Positions 1-8,488 of a stretch of DNA of 64,000 nucleotides are shown piece after piece (the first letter of the stretch is position 1; each line of letters begins with the position of its first letter). Source of the DNA: an uncultured Halieaceae bacterium (GTDB taxonomy: Bacteria; Pseudomonadota; Gammaproteobacteria; Pseudomonadales; Halieaceae); NCBI GenBank assembly GCA_938074045.1, contig CALJGI010000004.1, positions 372,001 to 436,000 on the forward strand. The letters run 5' to 3'. The notes under the pieces are model-generated. The model ran no database searches and was not told the DNA's origin. It saw only the letters and a program-made list of their open reading frames with translations. Both the position numbers and the translations under genes were made by a program.

Positions 1-1537
1 CGGAATACAGCTTCACTGACCAGGACCCCGAGAATTCGAAATGCGTAGACTTTCGTCGCAGTAGCGGATGGGTGGGGTCGTCTGGCAAGCTCTCGATATA
101 TTCAGCGACGATGGCGGCCAGCGCTTGTTTGAATGCTTGTATGTTAACCAGCGGTTTATGTAGCAGACGCCCGGGTGTCTGGGTGCCGTGTAGCAAGGTT
201 TGCTGAGAGGGCGCGAACTGGGTTTTGTGCATATCTAACAAGGTGGTTTTCAAAGTCTGTAGAAAATCATCCAGGCTCGCGTAACCGGGAGGCGTCGGCA
301 ACGTATAAGACTGCACGTAGCGGTCGTAATCGATCAACCAGTGGTAGCGTTCATCTCCAGTGAGCCGCCAGCAGAGGCCCTGCAGGGCCCAAGTCAACTG
401 CTGATCTGAATCCACGGTCAAGGCCCTGTCGATGACGCCAGAGGCGAGCTCATACTCACCAGTAAGTATGTGCAGTTTGATCAGGTCGTGTGCCGAGTCA
501 ATGGAAAAACGCTGCTGCAGTGATTGCTCAAAGCCCTGCCGTGCGGCGCTATAATCCCCGTCCTGGGCGTGCAATTTTGCACGCAAGTAGAGTAACTCTG
601 GTGTGGTCGACTGCGCCAGCCCGATACTGATTAATTCACGCGCTGTATCGATACGCTGGCATGCGACCATGGTGTGAATAAATGACTCCAGCAATGCAAT
701 ATTTGTTGGGTTGTCGGCCAATGCTGCGCGGTAGCTGGTTTCTATCTGGTCGTGGCGACCCAATTGCCAGTAATACTCGCTCAGCGTTTCATGGATCAGC
801 ACCAGGTTCGGGTCCTTTTCCAGGGCCGACTTGTAGTAGCGCTCTGCCTCACTGATTTCACCGAGTTCAAACATAACGTTACCCTGACTGAGGTCGATTT
901 GGGCCACATGTGGCCCAATGTCCCTGGCTTTGTTGAAGCATGTCAGAGCCTGCTGGTGTTGTTCCAATCCTTTGTGGCAAAGAGCCAAGTTGTAGAGGGC
1001 ATTAACGTATCTGGGGTCAGCCTCCAGTGCCCGGTTATAGTAGTCGGCGGCCTCGCGGTAGCAATTGCCGTCGCGATAGACATTGCCCATTGCTGTCAGC
1101 ACGCTGGGATTGCTCGGGTTCAGCTCCAGTGCACTCGTCAGTGCCTGGCGGGCGTCATCGTTTCGGTGTTGAGACAGATATAGCAGGCCGAGATTCTTCC
1201 AGGCGTCAAAATAGCACTGGTTCAAACTCAATGCCTCCTGGTAGTGGTGTTCCGCGTCCTCTACGAGGCCGAGCTTCTGGCAGACGTTGGCCAAGTTGTT
1301 GAGCACCTCGGGTTGCCTGGCATGACTTGACAGTGATTGCCTGTAGTAGATCGCCGCCTGTTCTAACTCTCCCCCTGCTGCACTGGCGAGACCTGCAAGG
1401 TGCAAGAGGTTGGGATCTTCGGGCCTGCTGTGCAGGGCCTGCAGGATTAGGGGCAGCGCCTGTGCGCCCTTTTGTTGCACAACGCGAAATAACTGCTGGA
1501 GTTCACGCTGCACCTGCAAGTGGCTCTGCTGGTTCAT
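1..1537 (-). CDS. TPR protein with probable C-terminal 2OG-Fe(II) oxygenase domain (3' end outside window)
   Basis: The frame opens at an ATG at 1537 (protein begins MNQQSHLQVQRE) and stays open to the window edge, so about 512 residues are visible and the C-terminus is missing. Most of it is a chain of tetratricopeptide repeats with typical NLA..., YY.RAL and A...P spacing. The last visible residues read HFEFSGSWSVKLYS, which resembles the opening strand of the putative 2OG-Fe(II) oxygenase domain often found behind TPRs in proteobacteria. The iron-binding His/Asp residues would lie beyond the edge, so the catalytic assignment is inference. It follows the TonB-dependent receptor on the same strand but is separated from it by a strong terminator, so it probably has its own promoter or depends on read-through. 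The substrate is unknown. Confidence 0.7.
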   Translation of the reverse strand, partial: MNQQSHLQVQRELQQLFRVVQQKGAQALPLILQALHSRPEDPNLLHLAGLASAAGGELEQAAIYYRQSLSSHARQPEVLNNLANVCQKLGLVEDAEHHYQEALSLNQCYFDAWKNLGLLYLSQHRNDDARQALTSALELNPSNPSVLTAMGNVYRDGNCYREAADYYNRALEADPRYVNALYNLALCHKGLEQHQQALTCFNKARDIGPHVAQIDLSQGNVMFELGEISEAERYYKSALEKDPNLVLIHETLSEYYWQLGRHDQIETSYRAALADNPTNIALLESFIHTMVACQRIDTARELISIGLAQSTTPELLYLRAKLHAQDGDYSAARQGFEQSLQQRFSIDSAHDLIKLHILTGEYELASGVIDRALTVDSDQQLTWALQGLCWRLTGDERYHWLIDYDRYVQSYTLPTPPGYASLDDFLQTLKTTLLDMHKTQFAPSQQTLLHGTQTPGRLLHKPLVNIQAFKQALAAIVAEYIESLPDDPTHPLLRRKSTHFEFSGSWSVKLYS

Positions 1538-1553
1538 GTTGTTTTTTCCAGAC

Positions 1554-1583
1554 AAAAAAAACGGCGAGACTGGCTCGCCGTTT
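1554..1583 (-). terminator. Rho-independent terminator after TonB-dependent receptor
   Basis: On the minus strand a perfect 10-bp stem (AAACGGCGAG paired with CTCGCCGTTT, 5-nt loop) is followed by a run of eight T. It lies 23 bp beyond the receptor stop codon and ends the receptor transcript before the downstream TPR gene. Confidence 0.9.
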
Positions 1584-1605
1584 AAGCTTACTACAACTCA
1601 GAGGT

Positions 1606-4458
1606 TTAGAATTTGTAGCTGGTACTTACCCAGACACGTGGTCCAAACAACTCGTAAGTAGACGGGAACGTGTTAGCCTGCTCTTGGGAAGCGCCAACCG
1701 GACTCGGCTCTGTATCCAGTGCGTTCTGCACACCAAGTTGCACGGTAAAATCGTCCGAGAAGTCATAGCCTACGCTGATATCTAGGTAGTATTCATCATC
1801 AATCGACGGTGCTGCGAGTTCGCCGCTGGGTACGCCATTATTGGCAATCTGGTCATCGTCAACTTCACTGAGGTAGCGCACAAGGGCCGAGAAGGTCCAG
1901 GGGCCGGTGCTCAGCGTCGAACGCAAGTTCCAGACGATCTCGTTTAAAGGAGAACCACAGGTGTTACCAAAATTGCCTTCACAATCGTCAACGCGATCAG
2001 CCAATGCTGCTACTGGCGTGATGTCAAACTCCTCCAGGAACGTGCTCTTGAAGGCCATCGTCAGCATCGAGCCCGCGTTACCGATGCCCCAATCGAAGTC
2101 CTGACGATAGTTGAAATTAACATCAATACCGGAGGTTTCAAGCAAGCCGATGTTTTCATTCAACACGTCGACCCGCGAGACGTTACCGTCAGAGCGACGA
2201 GAAATGGCTTGGCAGAAGGGTGAGCTGGCCTGCTTAATCACGTTGTAGCACAGGTCGAGTACGTTATTCACGCCCCCGCCTAAAACACTAATGGCATCTT
2301 CAATTTCAATGTCATAGTAATCGACGCTGATGTCAAAGTTGTCAGTGGGCTGCCAAACTACACCAAAGGTGTAGGTTTCGGAGGTTTCTTCCTGCAGGTT
2401 TGGGTTGCCGCCGAACAAACCCTCGATCTGCGAGTTTGCCTGGGTGAAAACGCCCACCTGACCGGCACTAACGCCGGTAGCTACGCACAGGTCTCTGTCA
2501 GTATCGGACGAAATGGCACCGGAACTACACGGATCGTCAGCACCCGGGAAGCCATTAGACTGACCCAAGAAGAGCTCTGCCACATTAGGTGCACGGACCG
2601 CTTCCTGGTAACCCAGGCGGAATTTGACGTTTTCAACGGGTGACCAGTTCAGAGCTGCTGCGAACGAGGTTACATCGTCGTCTAGATTATCGTAGTCCGA
2701 AGTACGCGCAGCGGCCCAGAACGTGAGGTCTTCTGCCAGAGCTTTTTCCTGTACCAGCGGTACCGATATCTCCGCAAAGAACTCGGATGAGCTGTAGCTA
2801 CCCACGGTTGCCCGGCCAGCATTAAAGCCGAGTACGTCTCCCGCAGAGAGGAAAGTGTCAGGGCGGAAGCTGGATTCATCGCTGCGGTGTTCGTAACCCA
2901 GGACTACCGCGATAGGCTGAGTGGCACTGCCCAGGGTCATCAGCTCACCAGTGACGGTCGCCTGAATGACTTCCTGCTCAATCCGGGTTTGGTTGGTCGC
3001 TCCCACGTTGACAAAGTTAATGGCTTCCTGGCTGATATTGCCTGGGCCCCATATGTTCAATGGCGCACACCCACCGGAGGGATCCTGACAGGCGCTGCCA
3101 TCGTCAGTTACTAAAACAGCCTGCTTGAAACGTGACGCGGAGACGTCATTATTTAAGAACTGGCCGTTTTCCAGGTTGGCAAAGCTATAGTATGCATCGT
3201 AAGACCAGTTGTCGTTGAAATCACCCTGAAGACCTACGAGTATGCGAAATGCGTCTCGAGTGTCCTCGGCCTGACGAGAACCGTTCTCGACCATACGACG
3301 CCCGATGAAGTACAGCAGGTTGTCATTATTGTCGATCACGCCGTCGCCATTGGTATCAGTCGTGCGGCTGGTGGCTGCAAAAGCGGCCTGCACATCGGGG
3401 CCGAAGAAGGCGCTATTGGGGTTAAGTTCAATCGTGGTAAACGCTGGGGTCGGAGCCAACTCCTGCGGAACTTTATTATGGGAGTAGGTAAACTCGCCGT
3501 ATACTCGGGCGCTGTCAGTCACGTCGTAGTGCGCCATGGAGTGCACGAGGTAACGCTCCTGGGGTAGTTGCAGATAGTTGTCAGGCGCGTAGTTGAAGCG
3601 GCTGGTTGGCTCAACCCAGGGCAATCCACCACCGCTGGAATCAAAGGTGCCCAGCCCGGTGCCGTTGGGAAGCGTCGGACCGCCAAAAACACGGGTGCCC
3701 GGAACGCCCGAGGAACCGCCAGGCAACAGTACGGGGTTACCATTGCCGTCAGTGGTATCGGTCAGCGCTACATTGGAGTACTTGCGATCACCCTGGAATA
3801 AAGCTTCCCGCTTCGTATACGAAGCGTAAACTACCGCGTTACCGCGGCCATTGTCGAAGTTGCCCCCGATGGTGATATCAATGTTGTATTTCTCAGCGTC
3901 ACCTTCTTCGGCAGTATCGTAGAGGCCAGATATTTCCACACCCTCGAAGTCGTCGACCAACTGGAAATTGACTACGCCGGCGAGTGCGTCGGAGCCATAA
4001 ACCGCCGATGAACCTCCGGTAAGTACATCAACCTGCTTGAGGAGGCTACCAGGAATGGAGTTCAAATCGACCACGCCGGACTGGGTAGCGGGGATGTAGC
4101 GCCTGCCGTTGACGAGCACCAGGGTGCGAGCTGAACCCAGTCCGCGTAGGTCCACCCTCGCAGTGCCGTCACCCGGGTTGTTGGAGCTGGGCCCGAATGA
4201 AGGAAGGGTCATTGGCAATTCAGAGAGCTTTTGCTCTACGTTGATAATGCCCGAGATGGAAAATTCTTCGCCGGTCACCACAGTGTAGGGGCTCACTGCG
4301 TCAAGTTCCGGGCGGGAAATACGCGAACCGGTAATGACAACCTCCTCCAGCTCCATATTATCTTGGGCCAATGCCGTGTTTGCATAAGGCATGGCTAGAG
4401 ACAGTGCCCCCGCGCCCAGGGCCGTTTTGACAGCAACAGCTAGTTTGTTTCTATTCAT
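1606..4458 (-). CDS. TonB-dependent outer-membrane receptor
   Basis: A 950-residue TonB-dependent receptor of the outer membrane. An N-terminal signal peptide ends near the ALAQ site around residue 32. It is followed by the TonB-box/plug start ELEEVVITGSRISRP, plug motifs such as VLVNGRRY and the plug-end VNFQLVDDFEGVE, and then a long beta-barrel ending in the aromatic terminus STSYKF. I chose the ATG at 4458 because GGGGA stands just upstream. A longer frame would need a TTG at 4470. A promoter lies upstream and a terminator downstream, so it looks monocistronic. Flanking genes encode a TPR-sulfotransferase and a TPR/oxygenase protein. The ligand cannot be read from the sequence, and no siderophore gene is nearby. 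Energy could come from the TonB system at 36-41 kb. Confidence 0.93.
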   Translation of the reverse strand: MNRNKLAVAVKTALGAGALSLAMPYANTALAQDNMELEEVVITGSRISRPELDAVSPYTVVTGEEFSISGIINVEQKLSELPMTLPSFGPSSNNPGDGTARVDLRGLGSARTLVLVNGRRYIPATQSGVVDLNSIPGSLLKQVDVLTGGSSAVYGSDALAGVVNFQLVDDFEGVEISGLYDTAEEGDAEKYNIDITIGGNFDNGRGNAVVYASYTKREALFQGDRKYSNVALTDTTDGNGNPVLLPGGSSGVPGTRVFGGPTLPNGTGLGTFDSSGGGLPWVEPTSRFNYAPDNYLQLPQERYLVHSMAHYDVTDSARVYGEFTYSHNKVPQELAPTPAFTTIELNPNSAFFGPDVQAAFAATSRTTDTNGDGVIDNNDNLLYFIGRRMVENGSRQAEDTRDAFRILVGLQGDFNDNWSYDAYYSFANLENGQFLNNDVSASRFKQAVLVTDDGSACQDPSGGCAPLNIWGPGNISQEAINFVNVGATNQTRIEQEVIQATVTGELMTLGSATQPIAVVLGYEHRSDESSFRPDTFLSAGDVLGFNAGRATVGSYSSSEFFAEISVPLVQEKALAEDLTFWAAARTSDYDNLDDDVTSFAAALNWSPVENVKFRLGYQEAVRAPNVAELFLGQSNGFPGADDPCSSGAISSDTDRDLCVATGVSAGQVGVFTQANSQIEGLFGGNPNLQEETSETYTFGVVWQPTDNFDISVDYYDIEIEDAISVLGGGVNNVLDLCYNVIKQASSPFCQAISRRSDGNVSRVDVLNENIGLLETSGIDVNFNYRQDFDWGIGNAGSMLTMAFKSTFLEEFDITPVAALADRVDDCEGNFGNTCGSPLNEIVWNLRSTLSTGPWTFSALVRYLSEVDDDQIANNGVPSGELAAPSIDDEYYLDISVGYDFSDDFTVQLGVQNALDTEPSPVGASQEQANTFPSTYELFGPRVWVSTSYKF

Positions 4459-4557
4459 GGTGTTCCCCAATAGACTGTTAAATTAAGACTGATATGTGTT
4501 GGCCTTAACAGCGTTGTTATAATCGAAAGTGTGTGCTGACATTGGCCGATCCGACAA

Positions 4558-4584
4558 ATTATACCAAAAGGAAATGGGCAGCAA
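4558..4584 (-). promoter_or_regulatory. Probable sigma70 promoter of the TonB-dependent receptor
   Basis: In the 305-bp gap between the sulfotransferase gene and the receptor gene, the minus strand shows a perfect -10 hexamer TATAAT (4563-4558) with a -35-like TTGCTG (4584-4579) 15 bp upstream. The resulting leader would be about 95 nt. I saw no Fur box. The rest of the gap (4459-4557 and 4585-4763) holds no other feature I can support. Confidence 0.5.
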
Positions 4585-4763
4585 CCGTCTGAAATGCCCC
4601 TTTGTGAACTATTTACATTTCTGAGGCCAAGTGGATAGCTCCCACAAAATTTTTCCAAGAGAATGGTTTAGTCGCTATTTATTAGCGGGGGGCATGGTTC
4701 TTTGTAGGCAAATGCTCGATTTGCTCCTGGAATGCCGCGTAAACCGCAAAGGAGATATAATTT

Positions 4764-6737
4764 TCATGACCTAAGGCTGTCAAGGAGGGGCTGCAGGCCT
4801 GGTTTGAATTTTTGCCACTTATTGACAGAATCGGCGTACACGGGATTTCTGACCTGAGAGGCGCTCGCTGTTTTTACGCTGCGCCGGGTTTGATGAAAGT
4901 TCATGCAGTTCCGATGCCAATCCAGCCCGCAAAGGTCCAGTAACTGGCGCACCCCACCCTCAAGGTCATTCACAAGGTCCTCATATTGGACGTGCTTGAC
5001 AAAGCCCGGGCAAACCTGCTCCCAGTGCGCCATTAGATTGTCGTAGAGCTTGTAGTATGTGCCCAGCTCTTCGAGATTGTAGGCATAGTACAGACCGTCA
5101 GCCGAAAAGTAGTTCTTGAAAATCGACAGACAGGTGTCTTCAGGCCCGCGGCGGCAGTGGATGACCGTTGCTTGCGGCAAGATTAGGCGTATCAGACCCA
5201 GGTGTTGGAAATTACCGGGCATCTTGTCGCTGATTCTCGTTGTCTCGCCAAATCGCGCGCGCAGCTCGCTAATGTAGGCTTCGCCGCAAGCGTGCAGCAC
5301 GGCGGCATCCACGTTCTGTATGCTAGCTGGATAGACGTCTGGGTTTTCTGAATCCAGGTAACGATCTGCGACCTCGTTCATCAGTTTCAGCTCGCCAGCA
5401 CCGCGGACATCAGGGTGGGAGGCGAGAATCTGTTCCACCAGCGAGGTACCTGACCGAGGCATGCCCACGATGAATATCGGGGTCTGGTCGTGACATCCGG
5501 CGCCTTCGAATTGCCTGAAAAGGTCTTTGGAAAAGACGTGTTGCCAATGGGTGAAGCGTGCTCGATCGACACCAATGTCATAGTCGAACTGAGCCCGACG
5601 CTGGCGGTTGGCCTCCATGTAGGAGGACAGAGCTACCTGGTATTGACCGAGGTCTTCCATGGCTTTTCCTAGCGCAAAACCCACGTGCATCTTTGGCTCG
5701 TCGGCTATCGCCGGGTTCGCCAACAATCTCTCCATGGCCGCTATGTCTTCATCGCGCTCACGGTGCAGGGCCAGCCGAGCCCTTGCGCGGTAGGCCGGGC
5801 CGTGATCAGGCTGGCATTCGATAGCCTGGTTATAACAATCCCTGGCAGTTGACGGGTCCCCAATGGAGCGATGCAGATTCCCCAACAGGTAGTGCGCCTG
5901 CGCGTTACAGGAGTCGAGCGAAAGTGCACTCAGGTACGCTTCGATGGCCTCATCGTTCAGGTCCTGCTGGTACAAGGCCATTCCCAAGTTAAGCCAGAGC
6001 TCCGCATTGTCGCTGTCGGCTACTAGCGCCTCGCGGTAGCAAGTCGCGGCGTCTTCGAAGCGACCCAGATCGTAGAGTGTAGTACCCAAGTTTTGTGTGG
6101 CGGCATATTGATCGGGTTGCGCCGCTAAAGCGTCGCGAAAACCGGTTTCCGCGGCAGACAGTCTCCCCAGACGGTGGTAGGCAATACCTAGGTTATAATG
6201 CGCCTCAGCGTGGTCAGGTTGCAGCGAAACAGCGACTGAGAAAGCCTTGACAGCGCCTTCATTGCGCTGCAATGCCAACAGAGCTAACCCTAGGTTATAG
6301 TGATAAGGTGCCCAGTTGGGCCTGAGACCGACCGCTGTGCGAAAGGCTTCGGCAGCAGCCTCATGCTCTTCCAATTGTTGCTGCGCAAGCCCGAGGTTGT
6401 TGTGCGCTTCTGCGAAGCGGGGGTTGATTGCGATAGCATGCTCAAAAGCAACCCGAGCTCTGCCGTAGTTCCCAGTGAGTGCATAAGCCAGTCCGAGATT
6501 AGCATGCGCTTCGGCGACCTTGTCGTCTCTGAAAACTGACTGTTCGAGGAGGCCTATAGCCCCAAGGCTGTCCTCATCTTGAAGCGCGATAACACCCAAT
6601 AGGTGCAGTGCCTGTGCATTGCCTGGGTCCAGATTCAATACCTGACGATAAAGCAAGCCGGCGAGATCGTGCTCTCCACAATTGTGATGGGTTAGACCTT
6701 CATTAAGTAGGCGCTGGATGGTTTCTGTGGCAGACAT
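4764..6737 (-). CDS. TPR-repeat sulfotransferase (TPST/Sulfotransfer_3-like)
   Basis: A 657-residue two-part protein. Residues about 1-320 are roughly nine tetratricopeptide repeats (for example AEAHNNLGLAQQQLEEHEAA and AEAHYNLGIAYHRLGR). Residues about 380-650 form a PAPS-dependent sulfotransferase domain with the 5'-phosphosulfate loop GMPRSGTSLVEQ, the later motif HCRRGPEDTCLSIFKNYF, which fits the 3'-phosphate-binding region, and YEDLVNDLEGGVRQLL. This architecture is common in marine proteobacteria, and the loop resembles the protein-tyrosine sulfotransferase clade more than the arylsulfotransferases. The acceptor could be a protein, peptide or glycan and is unknown. It starts 8 bp after the decayed gene at 6746 and lies upstream of the receptor gene on the same strand. 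Confidence 0.88.
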   Translation of the reverse strand: MSATETIQRLLNEGLTHHNCGEHDLAGLLYRQVLNLDPGNAQALHLLGVIALQDEDSLGAIGLLEQSVFRDDKVAEAHANLGLAYALTGNYGRARVAFEHAIAINPRFAEAHNNLGLAQQQLEEHEAAAEAFRTAVGLRPNWAPYHYNLGLALLALQRNEGAVKAFSVAVSLQPDHAEAHYNLGIAYHRLGRLSAAETGFRDALAAQPDQYAATQNLGTTLYDLGRFEDAATCYREALVADSDNAELWLNLGMALYQQDLNDEAIEAYLSALSLDSCNAQAHYLLGNLHRSIGDPSTARDCYNQAIECQPDHGPAYRARARLALHRERDEDIAAMERLLANPAIADEPKMHVGFALGKAMEDLGQYQVALSSYMEANRQRRAQFDYDIGVDRARFTHWQHVFSKDLFRQFEGAGCHDQTPIFIVGMPRSGTSLVEQILASHPDVRGAGELKLMNEVADRYLDSENPDVYPASIQNVDAAVLHACGEAYISELRARFGETTRISDKMPGNFQHLGLIRLILPQATVIHCRRGPEDTCLSIFKNYFSADGLYYAYNLEELGTYYKLYDNLMAHWEQVCPGFVKHVQYEDLVNDLEGGVRQLLDLCGLDWHRNCMNFHQTRRSVKTASASQVRNPVYADSVNKWQKFKPGLQPLLDSLRS

Positions 6738-6745
6738 TCAGCGCC

Positions 6746-7385
6746 TCATTCGCAGAGCGGGTAAGTTTCAGCCGTGTTGTGATGCATGGTAGTCGCCACA
6801 ATTCGTTCAAAAAAGTCTGTTGCGAAGTCTGCGTAATACCGCCACTGGCCAAGAAAGTGAGTGTACAAGTCCTGCTGAGCCTGGTTGTTTGCAATCCGTT
6901 CTACGTCCGTGTCCTTGCATTCCAGACAGTTGCAGAGATCCATAAGTACATCGCCAGGTGACTGCGCTAGTTGGCATGTGAACACCACGCACTTGTCCTG
7001 GCCCTCGATGGGCGGCTTGACCAGGGCTAAGGTCGATGTGTCTGCGGCCAGGTTCGTCCACTGTGCCGGGTTCCAGGGTTGCAGGGTATTGGACAGGGTG
7101 TTAGCGCGAATATAGTTTTGCCAAGCGGCTAGAAAGTCCTTCAGCTTGCCGGCCGCCTCCAGCAGCAATGCCAAGCAGCTACTCGGCTTCCCTTGCTCGC
7201 GGTAAAGAAATGTCACTCCCAGCACCGCCTCCGTGTCGGTGGCCCCGTCAGAGATAAGTGCATCGTATACCTGGCCAGTCTTGTCTGCATGGCTGTTGAC
7301 GCGTTAGGCATTGGCGAGCAAATCTCTGGTATGGCGATGGTGAGGTGCAAGGTAATAGGCAATCTCCATCAAGTCCATAGCCTCC
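6746..7385 (-). pseudogene. Decayed gene of unknown function (in-frame stop)
   Basis: On the minus strand the frame from about 7385 reads CLPEEAMDLMEIAYYLAPHH..., meets a TAA at 7306-7304, and continues in the same frame with protein-like sequence (VNSHADKTGQVYDALISDG...) to a stop at 6746. An intact frame of 159 residues can start only at a GTG (7225), which would cut away matching sequence upstream. I therefore read it as one gene broken by a nonsense codon and an upstream frame change. The text is rich in Cys, Gln and Ala. Parts are TPR-like, and the end (FLGQWRYYADFATDFF) faintly recalls sulfotransferase C-termini. I do not recognise the family. It ends 8 bp before the TPR-sulfotransferase start, so it was probably once the first gene of that transcript. 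A short functional product from GTG 7225 cannot be excluded. Confidence 0.5.
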
Positions 7386-7497
7386 TCAGGAAGACAACAT
7401 TGGCGGCGTTGTTCAGCTTGCGGGTGAGAAAGCGCTTAAGCGACGACCTATGACTGGCGATCAAGCCGTCGATGAACTCTTTTTTTTGCCTGCTCAT
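7369..7497 (-). pseudogene. ECF sigma factor-like N-terminal fragment
   Basis: A 42-codon frame from the ATG at 7497 reads FIDGLIASHRSSLKRFLTRK, which resembles region 2.1 of ECF (FecI-type) sigma factors. It then loses similarity and stops at 7369. No region 2.4 or region 4 follows. The frame of the next fragment overlaps it in a different phase, so this may instead be the frameshifted start of that decayed gene. A FecI-like remnant near a TonB-dependent receptor would make sense, because such sigma factors usually control them. The similarity is short and the call is tentative. Confidence 0.4.
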
Positions 7498-7534
7498 TGT
7501 CGCCAGGTTCTTATGCTGGGCCCGCGAAGTGCCA

Positions 7535-8482
7535 TCAATACAAATGGCAGGCGATCATCCGCTTGGAGTCGGTGTGTTTTGGCTTTGGTGTCTCAGTGTG
7601 GCAGTGGGGCATGGCTTCAGGGCAGCGCGCGGCGAAACGACAGCCTTCCCCCAGGTTTATAGGCGACGGTATTTCTCCCTTCGGTGGGTCGTGTGGACGG
7701 GAGCGCTCGAGCGCCGGATCCGGTGCCGGGTTCGAGGCGATCAACATTTGGGTATAGGGGTGTTTGGGCTCGAAATAGACTTCGTCCGATGGACCCTCCT
7801 CAATCACAGACCCAAGATACATAACGGCCATGCGGTCAGAAATATATCGCACCATGGAAAGGTCGTGAGCGATGAACAACAGCGTCAGACCAAGGGTTTC
7901 CTTCAGCTCTTGCAGCAGGCTGATCACCTGGGCCTGAACTGAGACGTCGAGGGCTGAGATTGGCTCGTCGCAAACCACAAATTTCGGCTGCAGAATCAAC
8001 GCCCTGGCAATGCCGATACGCTGGCGTTGGCCCCCTGAAAATTCGTGTGGATAGCGCGCCATGTGTTCTGGCTTCAGCCCCACCCGCTCCAGCCACTGAC
8101 CTACCAGCGGCCCATAGTCGGAGCTCCCGCCGCCGGCTTGCAATCTCATGGGCTCGCTAATGATTTCCTTGACCGTCATCCTGGGATTGAGCGATGCGTA
8201 GGGGTCCTGAAAAATCATCTGGATTTCACGGGAATTGCGGCGAAAGTCGGCGACCGAGTAGCGCTGCGGCAGCTCTTTCCCGCGGAATATTATATGGCCC
8301 CCGGTGCGCGGCTGTAAGCCCGCCAGGGTTTTGCCCAGCGTGGATTTGCCGCAACCCGACTCCCCGACCAGGCCCAGAATTTCGTTTTCCTCTATTTTCA
8401 GTGAAACACCATCGACGGCATGAACGGTCTTTTTGCGCCCGATTTTGAAATGGGTTTGCAGGTTGCGGACTTCAAGCAGCAC
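7535..8482 (-). CDS. oppF: Oligopeptide ABC transporter ATP-binding protein OppF/DppF
   Basis: The second ATPase of an Opp/Dpp-type peptide importer on the cytoplasmic face of the membrane, 315 residues. It has Walker A GESGCGKSTLGK, Q-loop region MIFQDPYASLNPRM, ABC signature FSGGQRQRIGIARAL, Walker B FVVCDEPISALD, the H-loop AHDLS, and the oligopeptide/dipeptide C-terminal extension with Cys residues (CRFAARCPEAMPHC) that is typical of the family and can bind an iron-sulfur cluster in some members. It begins 6 bp after oppD and is the last gene of the opp operon. It ends about 38 bp before the ECF-like fragment. Confidence 0.93.
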   Translation of the reverse strand: MLLEVRNLQTHFKIGRKKTVHAVDGVSLKIEENEILGLVGESGCGKSTLGKTLAGLQPRTGGHIIFRGKELPQRYSVADFRRNSREIQMIFQDPYASLNPRMTVKEIISEPMRLQAGGGSSDYGPLVGQWLERVGLKPEHMARYPHEFSGGQRQRIGIARALILQPKFVVCDEPISALDVSVQAQVISLLQELKETLGLTLLFIAHDLSMVRYISDRMAVMYLGSVIEEGPSDEVYFEPKHPYTQMLIASNPAPDPALERSRPHDPPKGEIPSPINLGEGCRFAARCPEAMPHCHTETPKPKHTDSKRMIACHLY

Positions 8483-8488
8483 GTTTTG

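Noticed and set aside
1410-1785. Plus-strand frames around the receptor's 3' end
   Set aside because: They run opposite the TonB receptor and TPR gene and across the terminator hairpin; no ribosome-binding site or homology.
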